Source: Variovorax paradoxus
GTDB lineage: Bacteria > Pseudomonadota > Gammaproteobacteria > Burkholderiales > Burkholderiaceae_C
Direction of reading: 5' to 3'
Assembly: GCF_030815855.1 (NCBI RefSeq)
Contig: NZ_JAUSXG010000001.1
Coordinates: 2,046,001-2,110,000, forward strand
Length of the DNA: 64,000 nt
Shown: positions 27,754 to 36,118 of the stretch, in pieces
How the letters are laid out: each line of letters begins with the position of its first letter
How positions within the stretch are numbered: position 1 is the first letter of the stretch
Notes under the pieces: model-generated
Seen by the model: the letters and a program-made list of their open reading frames with translations, nothing else
What the model was told of the DNA's origin: nothing
The model's database searches: none
Position numbers and translations under genes: made by a program

Positions 27754-28458
27754 ATAAAGATTGAAAACGCTGTCGCCCTCGTCACGGGGGCCAACCGCGG
27801 CATCGGCCTGGCTTTTGCGCGCGAGCTGCTCGCCCGAGGCGCCCGCAAGGTCTATGCGGCTGCGCGCGACCCGGCCACCGTCACGCAAGCCGGTGTGACG
27901 CCCTTGCGGCTCGACGTCAACAAGCCCGAAGACGTGGCCGCCGCCACGGAGCTGGCGTCGGACGTGACGCTTGTGATCAACAACGCCGGCATCGCGCAAC
28001 CCGGAGGCTTTCTTGCCGCGGACAGCGAAGAAGTCGCACGACGCATCTTCGAGACCAACTTCTTCGCCGTGCTGCGCATGAGCAAGGCCTTTGCGCCGGC
28101 GCTCAAGGCCAGCGGCGGCGGCGCGTTGCTCAATGTGCTCTCGGTCGCCTCGTGGGTGAACGGTGGCGAACTGGCCGCCTACTCGGCGAGCAAGTCCGCA
28201 GCCTGGTCGCTCACCAATGCCTTGCGCAATGAACTGGCGGCGCAGAAGACACAGGTGCTTGGCTTGCACATGGCCTATGTCGACACCGACCTGACGCGCG
28301 GGTTCGAGGTGCCGAAGTCCAGCCCCGAGGAGATCGTGCGGCGCGCTCTCGACGGACTCGAAGCGGGCCTCGACGAGGTGCTGGCCGACGATCTCACGCT
28401 GCAAGTGAAGCAGGGGATGACGGCAGCGCGGCCGAGCTACCTGCCGCAACTGCGCTGA
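27754..28458 (+). CDS. Short-chain dehydrogenase, apparently with an ATA start codon
   Basis: It has 234 residues if translation starts at ATA (27754). Motifs are the TGANRGIG cofactor loop, NNAG, catalytic Ser in LNVLSVAS and YSASK. The first coding residues after the start would be KIENAVALVTGANRGIG, a normal N-terminus for the family. A GGAG ribosome site lies 6 bp before the ATA, ideal spacing, while no ATG, GTG or TTG is in frame there. The nearest in-frame ATG (27664) lies inside the previous gene. The start codon therefore seems mutated from ATG to ATA, or the isolate uses this rare start. Confidence 0.85.
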   Translation: MKIENAVALVTGANRGIGLAFARELLARGARKVYAAARDPATVTQAGVTPLRLDVNKPEDVAAATELASDVTLVINNAGIAQPGGFLAADSEEVARRIFETNFFAVLRMSKAFAPALKASGGGALLNVLSVASWVNGGELAAYSASKSAAWSLTNALRNELAAQKTQVLGLHMAYVDTDLTRGFEVPKSSPEEIVRRALDGLEAGLDEVLADDLTLQVKQGMTAARPSYLPQLR

Positions 28459-28634
28459 GCCGGAGCCCTCGGGTTTGGCTTCTGGTGCCGCCGTACTCAC
28501 CGGAGTTCGCGCAAAAAGGGCATTCGGCCTGCCGGCCATGGCGGGCAGTACCGCCGGAGCCAGTCCGATAGAAACCTGCCCCGCAAAGCAAAACGGTGAC
28601 AGGGGCAGAAGCCACTGTCACCGTTCACATTTTT

Positions 28635-28711
<77 letters not shown>

Positions 28712-28745
28712 ACAAGCCTTCTATTCTAGCCCGAATATGGAGCTC

Positions 28746-29450
28746 TCAGCGTTTCTCGTACTGGGTCTTGCCGAAAAGAATCTCGCGCTCCTTGTCGCCG
28801 GTGATCGGCTGGCGCAGATCGGCCAGCACTTTCACGCCACGCTGTACGGCGGGCCTTGCGGCAATGGCGTCGAACCAGGCTTTCAGGTGCGGGTAGTCGG
28901 TGAGGATGATGCCCTGGTTTTCCCAGCTGCGCAGCCACGGGAAGATGGCGATGTCGGCAATCGAATAGGTCTTGCCCGCAATGAACTTGTTCTTCGACAG
29001 CTGCTTGTCGATCACGCCGTAGAGGCGCTTGGCCTCGTTGCTGTAGCGATCGATGGCATAGCCGATCTTTTCGGGCGCATACATGCGGAAGTGATGCGCC
29101 TGCCCGAGCATGGGGCCGACACCGCCCATCTGGAACATGAGCCACTGCAGCACGTCGTAGCGTTCGCGGTCGCTCGTGGGCAGCAGCTGGCCGGTCTTGC
29201 CCGCCAGGTAGACGAGGATGGCGCCCGACTCGAAGAGCGAGATCGGTTGGCCGTCCGGACCGTCCGGGTCGGTGATCGCGGGAATCTTGTTGTTCGGGCT
29301 GATCTGCAGGAAGTCGGGGGCGAACTGGTCGCCCTTGCCGATGTTGATCGGCCGCGCGTTGTAAGGCAGGCCGCACTCCTCCAGCATGATGTGAATCTTG
29401 TGGCCGTTGGGCGTGGGCCAGGAATAGACCTCGATGGGCGATGCGGGCAT
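28746..29450 (-). CDS. Glutathione S-transferase-like protein (YghU/Nu class)
   Basis: It has 234 residues from the ATG at 29450 (GGAG 8 bp upstream). The thioredoxin-like N-terminal domain contains SWPTPNGHKIHIMLEECGLPY and the glutathione-binding NNKIPAITDPDG and LFESGAILVYLA. The helical C-terminal domain contains TYSIADIAIFPWLR. The TPN motif is typical of the YghU/YfcG disulfide-bond oxidoreductases, which use glutathione without a catalytic Ser or Cys. It is a stand-alone gene just after tRNA-Pro. Confidence 0.9.
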   Translation of the reverse strand: MPASPIEVYSWPTPNGHKIHIMLEECGLPYNARPINIGKGDQFAPDFLQISPNNKIPAITDPDGPDGQPISLFESGAILVYLAGKTGQLLPTSDRERYDVLQWLMFQMGGVGPMLGQAHHFRMYAPEKIGYAIDRYSNEAKRLYGVIDKQLSKNKFIAGKTYSIADIAIFPWLRSWENQGIILTDYPHLKAWFDAIAARPAVQRGVKVLADLRQPITGDKEREILFGKTQYEKR

Positions 29451-29567
29451 GTCGCGGGCTCCGATGTGCGGGTGGTTGTGATTCGAGGAAGGCAGCATAT
29501 ACGCGGCCGTTCAAATGCGCGCCGGGCCGGGAATTGCGCCACCGGCCCTGCCGTGCCGAAGGGCCGG

Positions 29568-31247
29568 TCAGGCGACGGCCGAGCTGGACGACAGGTGCTG
29601 GTGAATCAACGCGACCACCGCGGCGCCTTCGCCGATGGCGCCGCCCACGCGCTTGACCGAGCCCGACCGCACATCGCCCACCGCAAAGACGCCGTGCACG
29701 CTGGATTCGAGGGCCGTGGCGGGCCGTGCCGGAAATCCGCTGCTCGCCGCGTCGCCTGTCAGCACGAAGCCATGCTTGTCGACCGAAACGGCGCAGCCCT
29801 CGAGCCAGCTGGTTTCGGGTTCGGCCCCAACGAACAGGAAGATATTGCGAGCCGCGCAGTCGTGCTCGTTGCCCGTCGCCTCGCAGCGCCATGTGGCGCC
29901 GGTCAGGCCTTCGTCGGAGCCGCCGTTCAGCTTCACCAACTGGGTGTGGGGATGCAGTTCGATGTTGGGCGTGGCCTCGATGCGGTCGATCAGGTAGCGC
30001 GACATGCTGGCCGCGAGCGAAGGACCTCGCACCAGCACATTGACCTTGGCCGCATGGCGCGACAGGAACACCGCGGCCTGGCCCGCCGAGTTGCCGCCGC
30101 CGACCAGCGCGACCTCTTGCTGCGAGCAAAGCTTCGCTTCGATGGCCGACGCCCAGTACCAGATGCCGCGGCCTTCGAACTCGGACAGCCGCGGCACGTC
30201 GGGCCGCCGGTAGCGCGCCCCGCTGGCAATGACCACCGTGCGTGCGTTGATGGTGCGGCCGTCGGCCAGGGCGATGCGCAGGCTGCCCGCCGCGTTGTCG
30301 CGCGTGCAGTCCAGTGAGGTGACCTTCACGGGAATCAGCATCTCGACGCCGAATTTCTGGGCCTGCACGAACGCCCGGCCTGCGAGCGCCTGCCCCGAGA
30401 TGCCGGTGGGAAAGCCCAGGTAGTTCTCGATGCGCGCGCTGGCGCCGGCCTGGCCACCGAAGGCGCGGCAGTCGAGCACGATCACGCGCAGGCCTTCGGA
30501 GGCCGCATACACGGCCGTGGCCAGGCCGGCCGGACCGGCGCCGACCACGGCCACGTCGAACAGCTCGTCGCGCTCGGCGGTGTCCAGCATGCCGAGGCAG
30601 CGCGCCAGGGCATCCTCGGCCGGGTTGACCAGCACCGAGCCGTCGGGGCACACCGCAAGCAGCTTGCAGGTGCCGTACTGCTCCAGCAGCGCCGCGGCAT
30701 CCGGGTCTTCCGCCGCATCGACCAGGTGATAGGGGTGGCCGTTGCGGCGCAGAAAGTTTTCGAGCCTTGCCATGTCGGGCGACTGGGGCTTGCCGATCAG
30801 CACCGGCCCGCTGGCGCCGGATTCGATCAGCGCCACGCGGCGCAGGATCAGCGCGCGGGTGATGCGTTCGCCAAGGTCCGCTTCGGCCACGAGCAGTGCG
30901 CGCAGTTGCGCGGGCGGCACGACCAGCGCTTCGACTTCTTCGTCGGCATGGCCGTCGACCAGGGCAGGGCGGCCGCTCAGCTGGCCCACCTCGGCAAGGA
31001 ACTCGCCCGGCCCCTGGCGCACGATCGGCACCACGTGGCCGAGGCCGTCGCGCTGCGTGATGGCGACCACGCCCTTGAGCAGGACGAACATGCCGGGGCC
31101 TGTTTCTCCGGCGGTAAACAGCCGCTCCCCGCGCGCAAAGCGCTGCACCGTTCCGAACCGCGCGATGCGCGCGATCTCGGTATCGCTGAGAACGGGAAAG
31201 GTCTGGTGAAGGCGGTTGTCGAAATTGCTGCTTGCGTCGGTGGCCAT
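29568..31247 (-). CDS. Cyclic-nucleotide-domain / thioredoxin-reductase-like flavoprotein
   Basis: It has 559 residues. Residues about 15-130 form a cyclic-nucleotide-binding-like beta-roll (RLFTAGETGPGMFVLLKGVV). A short thioredoxin-like spacer follows, and residues about 230-555 form a thioredoxin-reductase fold (FDVAVVGAGPAGLATAVYAASEG, VALVGGGNSAGQAAVFLSRHA, GVFAVGDVRSGSVKRVGGAIGEG in parts). The redox-active CxxC of true thioredoxin reductases is missing: no cysteine pair lies in the NADPH domain. It may be a regulated ferredoxin/flavodoxin-type or other pyridine nucleotide oxidoreductase. Confidence 0.85.
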   Translation of the reverse strand: MATDASSNFDNRLHQTFPVLSDTEIARIARFGTVQRFARGERLFTAGETGPGMFVLLKGVVAITQRDGLGHVVPIVRQGPGEFLAEVGQLSGRPALVDGHADEEVEALVVPPAQLRALLVAEADLGERITRALILRRVALIESGASGPVLIGKPQSPDMARLENFLRRNGHPYHLVDAAEDPDAAALLEQYGTCKLLAVCPDGSVLVNPAEDALARCLGMLDTAERDELFDVAVVGAGPAGLATAVYAASEGLRVIVLDCRAFGGQAGASARIENYLGFPTGISGQALAGRAFVQAQKFGVEMLIPVKVTSLDCTRDNAAGSLRIALADGRTINARTVVIASGARYRRPDVPRLSEFEGRGIWYWASAIEAKLCSQQEVALVGGGNSAGQAAVFLSRHAAKVNVLVRGPSLAASMSRYLIDRIEATPNIELHPHTQLVKLNGGSDEGLTGATWRCEATGNEHDCAARNIFLFVGAEPETSWLEGCAVSVDKHGFVLTGDAASSGFPARPATALESSVHGVFAVGDVRSGSVKRVGGAIGEGAAVVALIHQHLSSSSAVA

Positions 31248-31341
31248 TTAAAAAAACTCCATGTCGCGGATCCACCGCATTAGACAACCTGGCGGCGCCG
31301 GATGCAGCGCCCGAACGCGAAGCCCCGAGCGCGCGGTAACA

Positions 31342-31370
31342 CCGTCATGCAAATGCAATGCCGCTGACAT
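31342..31370 (+). promoter_or_regulatory. Pho-box-like repeats upstream of olsB
   Basis: CCGTCAT (31342-31348) and CTGACAT (31364-31370) each match the PhoB half-site CTGTCAT at 6 of 7 positions and are 22 bp apart, two turns of the helix; a weaker ATGCAAT sits 11 bp from each. They lie 48-77 bp before the olsB start. Ornithine lipid synthesis is induced by phosphate starvation in several bacteria, which makes PhoB control plausible. Confidence 0.45.
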
Positions 31371-31418
31371 GCGGCTTTCACCGCAGGTGCAGAGACTCCG
31401 TCGGCAGAAAGGGTCCCC

Positions 31419-32291
31419 ATGAAAGAACTGCCCAACCCGACGTTTCCGCTGTCGCAGATCGGCCTGCGCGCCGCCCTGTGGCCCGCTCCTGCCCTGGCAA
31501 GTGCGCGCACGTCTCTGCCCGAGGCGCCGGCTGCGGTTCTCGTGCCACCGGTCGTCGATGCCAAGCAGGGCATTACCGTGAGCTGGGCGCGCCACCTGGA
31601 CGAGGTGCGCGCCGCGCAGCGCCTGCGCCATGCCGTGTTCGTCGGCGAAATGGGCGCACGCGTGAGCACGCCGCTGGTAGGCCACGACATCGACCTGTTC
31701 GACGACTTCTGCGAGCACCTGCTGGTGCGCGACGAACTCACGCAGCAGGTGATCGGCACCTACCGCGTGCTCACGCCAGCCCAGGCCCGGCGCGTGGGCA
31801 GCACCTACAGCGACACCGAATTCGACCTGACCCGGCTGCGCGATTTGCGCGAGCGCATGGTCGAACTGGGCCGCAGCTGCGTGCATCCGGCGCATCGGCA
31901 GGGCGGGGTGATCCTAGCCTTGTGGGGCGCGCTGGCCGGCTTCATGCACCGCAACAAGCTCGACACCATGATCGGCTGCGCGAGCATTCCCATGTCGCAC
32001 AACGGCGTGACCAGCGGTGATGCCGCAGCCAGCATTTGGCGGCAACTGTCGGCCAGCCACATGGCGCCGATCCAGTATCAGGTGCAGCCGCGGCTGCCGC
32101 TGCCGGTCGAGCGGCTCGACAGCGCACTCGACGTCGAGCCGCCGGCGCTCATCAAGGGTTACCTGCGCCTGGGCGCGAAGGTGCTGGGCGCACCGGCATG
32201 GGACCCGGACTTCAACACCGCGGACCTCCCGATGCTGATGCGCATCGACGACTTGCCGGCGCGCTACCGCAAGCACTTTCTGGGCGCATGA
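31419..32291 (+). CDS. olsB: OlsB-like L-ornithine N-alpha-acyltransferase
   Basis: It has 290 residues with an 'Acetyltransf_5' GNAT domain over about residues 55-200 (ARHLDEVRAAQRLRHAVFVGEMG, DIDLFDDFCEHLLVRD, ELGRSCVHPAHRQGGVI in parts). This is the hemolysin/OlsB group, which adds a 3-hydroxyacyl chain to ornithine to form lyso-ornithine lipid. No olsA acyltransferase lies adjacent. Its position directly before ppk and the Pho-like repeats fits a phosphate-free membrane lipid made during phosphate limitation. Confidence 0.8.
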   Translation: MKELPNPTFPLSQIGLRAALWPAPALASARTSLPEAPAAVLVPPVVDAKQGITVSWARHLDEVRAAQRLRHAVFVGEMGARVSTPLVGHDIDLFDDFCEHLLVRDELTQQVIGTYRVLTPAQARRVGSTYSDTEFDLTRLRDLRERMVELGRSCVHPAHRQGGVILALWGALAGFMHRNKLDTMIGCASIPMSHNGVTSGDAAASIWRQLSASHMAPIQYQVQPRLPLPVERLDSALDVEPPALIKGYLRLGAKVLGAPAWDPDFNTADLPMLMRIDDLPARYRKHFLGA

Positions 32292-32368
32292 AACCAGCGG
32301 TTGCCCGGTCCGGTGCCGTGCCATCCGTTTCCTTGCCCGGTTCGGGAGAGCCGGACGTTGGCCAGCCG

Positions 32369-32418
32369 GCGTCACGGGAGCGTCACGGAAACGTCATAAA
32401 CAAGGACGAAACTGTCAT
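32369..32418 (+). promoter_or_regulatory. Tandem Pho-box repeats upstream of ppk
   Basis: GCGTCAC (32369), GCGTCAC (32380) and ACGTCAT (32391) repeat every 11 bp with short spacers, and CTGTCAT (32412-32418) follows, an exact PhoB half-site. The array ends 49 bp before the ppk ATG. Two or more PhoB dimers could bind. Confidence 0.7.
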
Positions 32419-32467
32419 ATTTCCGCCTACGTGTGCTCCCGTGCCCCTTGCCCCAGAATCAGTGCCC

Positions 32468-34606
32468 ATGCAATCTGCTCCCGTTGACCGGACGCTGGCG
32501 GTCGCGGCATCGGCGCTCCCGCTGCTCGATCGCGATCACAGCATCCTGTCTTTCAACGAGCGCGTGCTCGATTGGGCCCACCGGCCCGAAGTGCCGCTCA
32601 TCGAGCGCCTTCGCTACCTGTGCATCGTCTCGTCGAACCTTGACGAATTCTTCGAAGTTCGTGCAGCGCCGCACCTGATTGCGAATAGCGCCAGCGACCA
32701 GAAGGGCACCTACACCATCGAATCGTTCGTGCGCCTTTCCGAGGCTGCCCACACGCTGGTGGGCCGCCAGTACGCGCTGTACAACGACGAGTTGATGCCG
32801 ACCTTTGCCAAACACGGCATCCACATCATTTCGCACGGCGAGCGCAATGCGGCGCAGCGCAAATGGGTCAGCGAGTATTTCGAGCGCGAAGTGCGCCCCT
32901 TGCTGATTCCGGTGGGGCTCGATCCGGCACATCCGTTTCCGCAGGTAGCCAACAAGTCGCTCAACTTCATCGTGCGGCTCGGCGGCAAGGACGCGTTCGG
33001 GCGCGAAAACCCGATCCAGATCGTCAAGGTGCCGCGCGTGCTGCCGCGCGTCATTCGCATGCCGGCCAAGGTGTCGGACGGCAAGACGCTGTTCGTGGCG
33101 CTGTCGAGCGTAGTGCGCGCGCATTTGTCGAGCATGTTCCCGGGCCGCGAAGTGGGCGACTTTTCGCAGTTCCGAGTCACGCGGCATTCCGATCTTGCGG
33201 TCGACGAGGAAGACGTCAAGAACCTGCGCACCGCCTTGCGCCAGGGGCTGCAGCACCGCCACTACGGGCAGGCCGTGCGGCTCGAGGTGTCGGCCAGTTG
33301 CGCCGAGTCGCTCGCGAGCTTTCTGCTGGCGCAGTTCAACCTGCCGCCTCAGGCGCTGTACCGGGTGCACGGGCCGGTCAACCTGGCCCGGCTGACCCAG
33401 CTGATCGATTTGCTGGACGAGCCGCAGCTGCGCTTTCCGCCGTACCCCGCGTCTTATCCCATCACGCTGTCTCCCGCGCAGTCGTTCTTCGAGCGGCTGC
33501 AGCGCGGCGACGTGCTGATCCACCAGCCCTTCGAAAGCTTCGACGGCGTGCTCGCCTTTCTGCGCGAAGCCGTGCTCGACCCGCAGGTGCTGGCCATCAA
33601 GCAGACCATCTATCGCACCGGCGCCGATTCGGAGTTGATGGACCTGCTGCGCGAAGCCGTGCGCCGCGGCAAGGAAGTGACGGTGGTGGTGGAGCTCAAG
33701 GCCCGCTTCGACGAAGAGGCCAACATCAACTGGGCGGAAATGCTCGAGTCGATCGGCGCGCAGGTGGTGTACGGCGTGGTGGGCCTGAAGACCCACGCCA
33801 AGATGCTGCTGGTGACGCGCCGCGAGGGCAAGCAGATGCGCCGCTATGGCCATCTTTCCACCGGCAACTACAACCCGCGCACCGCCAAGCTCTACACGGA
33901 CATCAGCCACCTGACGGCCGATCCGCTGCTCACGGCCGACATGGAAGCGGTGTTCGTCCACCTGGCAAGCCAGAGCCGCCTGCCCAAGCTCAACCGCATG
34001 TGGCTGGCGCCGTTCGACCTGCACAAGAACCTCATTGCGCAGATCGACGTCTTGGGTCTCGCCGCCGCGGCCGGCGAGCCCACGCGGATCGTCGCGAAGA
34101 TGAATGCGCTGACCGACGAGCAACTGGTCGCCGCTCTGATGCGCGCAGGGCAGAAGGGCGTGAAGATCGACCTCATCGTGCGCGGTGCGTGCACCCTGCC
34201 GGCGCAGGTGCCGGGGCTGACCGACAACATTCGCGTGCGCTCCGTCATCGGGCGTTTTCTCGAGCATTCGCGGGTCTTCTACTTCCGCAGCGGCGAGGAT
34301 GAGTCGCTCTACCTCTCGAGCGCCGACTGGATGAACCGCAACATGCTGCGGCGCGTCGAGCTGGCCTGGCCGGTGACCGACCCCAACCTTCGCCAGCGCC
34401 TGATCGACGAATGCCTGGTGGCCTATCTGCATGACGGCCGCGATGCCTGGGACCTGGGAGGCGACGGCATCTATACGCGCGTCGACCGCGACACCCATCC
34501 GGGCGAGGCGGGTGCGTCGCGCGCGGTCGAGGCGCACGGCGCGCAGACGGCACTCATGAACCGATATGCATCGCGAGGACATGGCTTCGATGTATCCAGC
34601 AACTGA
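32468..34606 (+). CDS. ppk1: Polyphosphate kinase 1
   Basis: It has 712 residues from the ATG at 32468; the longer frame overlaps olsB and was rejected. Domains follow PPK1: N-terminal SILSFNERVLDWAHRPEVPLIERLRYL, then SNLDEFFEVRA, and C-terminal phospholipase-D-like domains. The autophosphorylated histidine is in GLKTHAKMLLVTRR, and RYGHLSTGNYNPRTAKLYTD holds the second conserved histidine. It polymerises phosphate from ATP into polyphosphate. It is followed after 22 bp by sixA and is convergent with ppx further on. Confidence 0.97.
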   Translation: MQSAPVDRTLAVAASALPLLDRDHSILSFNERVLDWAHRPEVPLIERLRYLCIVSSNLDEFFEVRAAPHLIANSASDQKGTYTIESFVRLSEAAHTLVGRQYALYNDELMPTFAKHGIHIISHGERNAAQRKWVSEYFEREVRPLLIPVGLDPAHPFPQVANKSLNFIVRLGGKDAFGRENPIQIVKVPRVLPRVIRMPAKVSDGKTLFVALSSVVRAHLSSMFPGREVGDFSQFRVTRHSDLAVDEEDVKNLRTALRQGLQHRHYGQAVRLEVSASCAESLASFLLAQFNLPPQALYRVHGPVNLARLTQLIDLLDEPQLRFPPYPASYPITLSPAQSFFERLQRGDVLIHQPFESFDGVLAFLREAVLDPQVLAIKQTIYRTGADSELMDLLREAVRRGKEVTVVVELKARFDEEANINWAEMLESIGAQVVYGVVGLKTHAKMLLVTRREGKQMRRYGHLSTGNYNPRTAKLYTDISHLTADPLLTADMEAVFVHLASQSRLPKLNRMWLAPFDLHKNLIAQIDVLGLAAAAGEPTRIVAKMNALTDEQLVAALMRAGQKGVKIDLIVRGACTLPAQVPGLTDNIRVRSVIGRFLEHSRVFYFRSGEDESLYLSSADWMNRNMLRRVELAWPVTDPNLRQRLIDECLVAYLHDGRDAWDLGGDGIYTRVDRDTHPGEAGASRAVEAHGAQTALMNRYASRGHGFDVSSN

Positions 34607-34628
34607 CGATCATCGAAAGACGACGAGC

Positions 34629-35090
34629 ATGGACTTGATCTTCTGGCGCCATGCCGAAGCCGAGGACTGGACCGAGGGTTGCGACGACCTGCAGCGCTCG
34701 CTCACCTCGCGCGGCGAGAAGCAGGCCAAGCGCATGGCCGGTTGGCTCGACCGGCAACTGCCCGACGGCACCCGCATCATCTGCAGCCCCGCGCGGCGCT
34801 GCGAGCAGACCGCGCTCGCGCTCGGCCGCAAATACAAGCTGCGCTCCGAGCTCGCGCCCGACACCACGGCCGAGGCGATGCTGGGCGCGGCGGGCTGGCC
34901 CAACGGCAAGTCGGTGGTGTTGATGATCGGCCACCAGCCTTCGGTGGGGCAGGCCATTTCACTTCTTCTCGGGCTGAAACATGACAGCTGCCCCGTGCGC
35001 AAGGGATCGCTCTGGTGGATTCGAACGCGCGAACGCGATGGCGACGTGCAGACCGTGGTGGTTACGGTGCAGTCGCCCGAACTTCTCTGA
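34629..35090 (+). CDS. sixA: SixA-like phosphohistidine phosphatase
   Basis: It has 153 residues from the ATG at 34629. The phosphoglycerate-mutase-like RHG motif reads WRHAEAED, with catalytic histidine, and the second histidine is in VVLMIGHQPSVG. Short RHG proteins like this remove phosphate from histidine on phosphocarrier proteins. It probably shares the ppk transcript. A longer version from 34566 overlaps ppk and has no better ribosome site. Confidence 0.88.
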   Translation: MDLIFWRHAEAEDWTEGCDDLQRSLTSRGEKQAKRMAGWLDRQLPDGTRIICSPARRCEQTALALGRKYKLRSELAPDTTAEAMLGAAGWPNGKSVVLMIGHQPSVGQAISLLLGLKHDSCPVRKGSLWWIRTRERDGDVQTVVVTVQSPELL

Positions 35091-35320
35091 AAGCGCGATT
35101 CAGGCTGAAAATTCGCCCAAGTTTGTAAACTAATTGACGTATTCGAGGGGCGCAAGCGGGGTTATGTAGGCACAATGGCTGTGCCAGATGCATTTGGTCA
35201 CAAATAGCATCGATAACTTACAACCACAAGGCGATTGCACAGCAAGCGCCTTGTGTGCCGCGGATTTCCGGGCGCCGGGTGGCGAAGGCTGTTGCAGCCG
35301 TCTTCCACCGCGGATGCTCA

Positions 35321-36109
35321 ATGAAAGCGCTCGTTTCCCTGCTGGCTGCTGCAGCCCTCCTGGCCGGATGCGCCACGAACACCATGCCCGAACCCGCGCC
35401 AGAGGTTCGGCGCGACGCCACCCGTTCGGTCACGAAGATTGAACTCGTCTACAACGAGCACGATCAGCTGACGGTCATGGATGGCGGCGGGTCCGCGATC
35501 ATCGGATGGGCCGGGGTTTTCGGGCCTGTAGGCACGCTGGTGGCCATCGGCGTCGAGGTCGGCACGAGGGTGACGAAGGCCAGCCGCCTGGAACGGCGCA
35601 CCAGGGAGTTCACGGCCGCCGTGAAGAACAGCGGTGCGGCCTCACTCAACCGTCAATTCGCGGAGCAACTGGCAGCGCGACTGCGCACAGGGGGCCGCGA
35701 AGTGAAGCTGACGCCGGCTCCGCGTGTGGACGGCGAACTGGCACAGCTGCAGGCCGCTGGATTCCAGTCCACCCCCGGCTACAGCACGTTGGTCGTTCGG
35801 GTCACCACGATCTATTCGGCGCCAGACATGACATCGAGCTTCAAGCCCTTCGTGGCGATCGAGCAGTCGCTCAAGGACGAACAACAGGCCGTTCTCTATC
35901 AGACGACCCACACCTCCGACCTGGAGGAGCCGACCTTCCTGGCGTACGACGGTCTGCTGCAGGACACGGCCAAGGCCGAGGATGGCCTGCGGCAGGGGCT
36001 TTCGCGAATTCTCCAACCGGCCTATGCGGGCATGTTCGGCGGGGACGAATCGCCGCCCCGACTCGCCCACGCAAAAACCGCGCAGACGGCCGGTTTCGCT
36101 CCGAAGTGA
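35321..36109 (+). CDS. Lipoprotein of unknown function
   Basis: It has 262 residues from the ATG at 35321. A lipoprotein signal ends with LLAGC (lipidated Cys at residue 17). A glycine-rich hydrophobic hairpin (about residues 58-85: SAIIGWAGVFGPVGTLVAIG) is followed by a soluble domain with alternating helix and strand, and no enzyme motif. It is likely anchored to a membrane facing the periplasm. It converges on ppx with a 9-bp gap. The 230 bp upstream hold no feature I can name. Confidence 0.75.
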   Translation: MKALVSLLAAAALLAGCATNTMPEPAPEVRRDATRSVTKIELVYNEHDQLTVMDGGGSAIIGWAGVFGPVGTLVAIGVEVGTRVTKASRLERRTREFTAAVKNSGAASLNRQFAEQLAARLRTGGREVKLTPAPRVDGELAQLQAAGFQSTPGYSTLVVRVTTIYSAPDMTSSFKPFVAIEQSLKDEQQAVLYQTTHTSDLEEPTFLAYDGLLQDTAKAEDGLRQGLSRILQPAYAGMFGGDESPPRLAHAKTAQTAGFAPK

Positions 36110-36118
36110 ATCGGCGGC

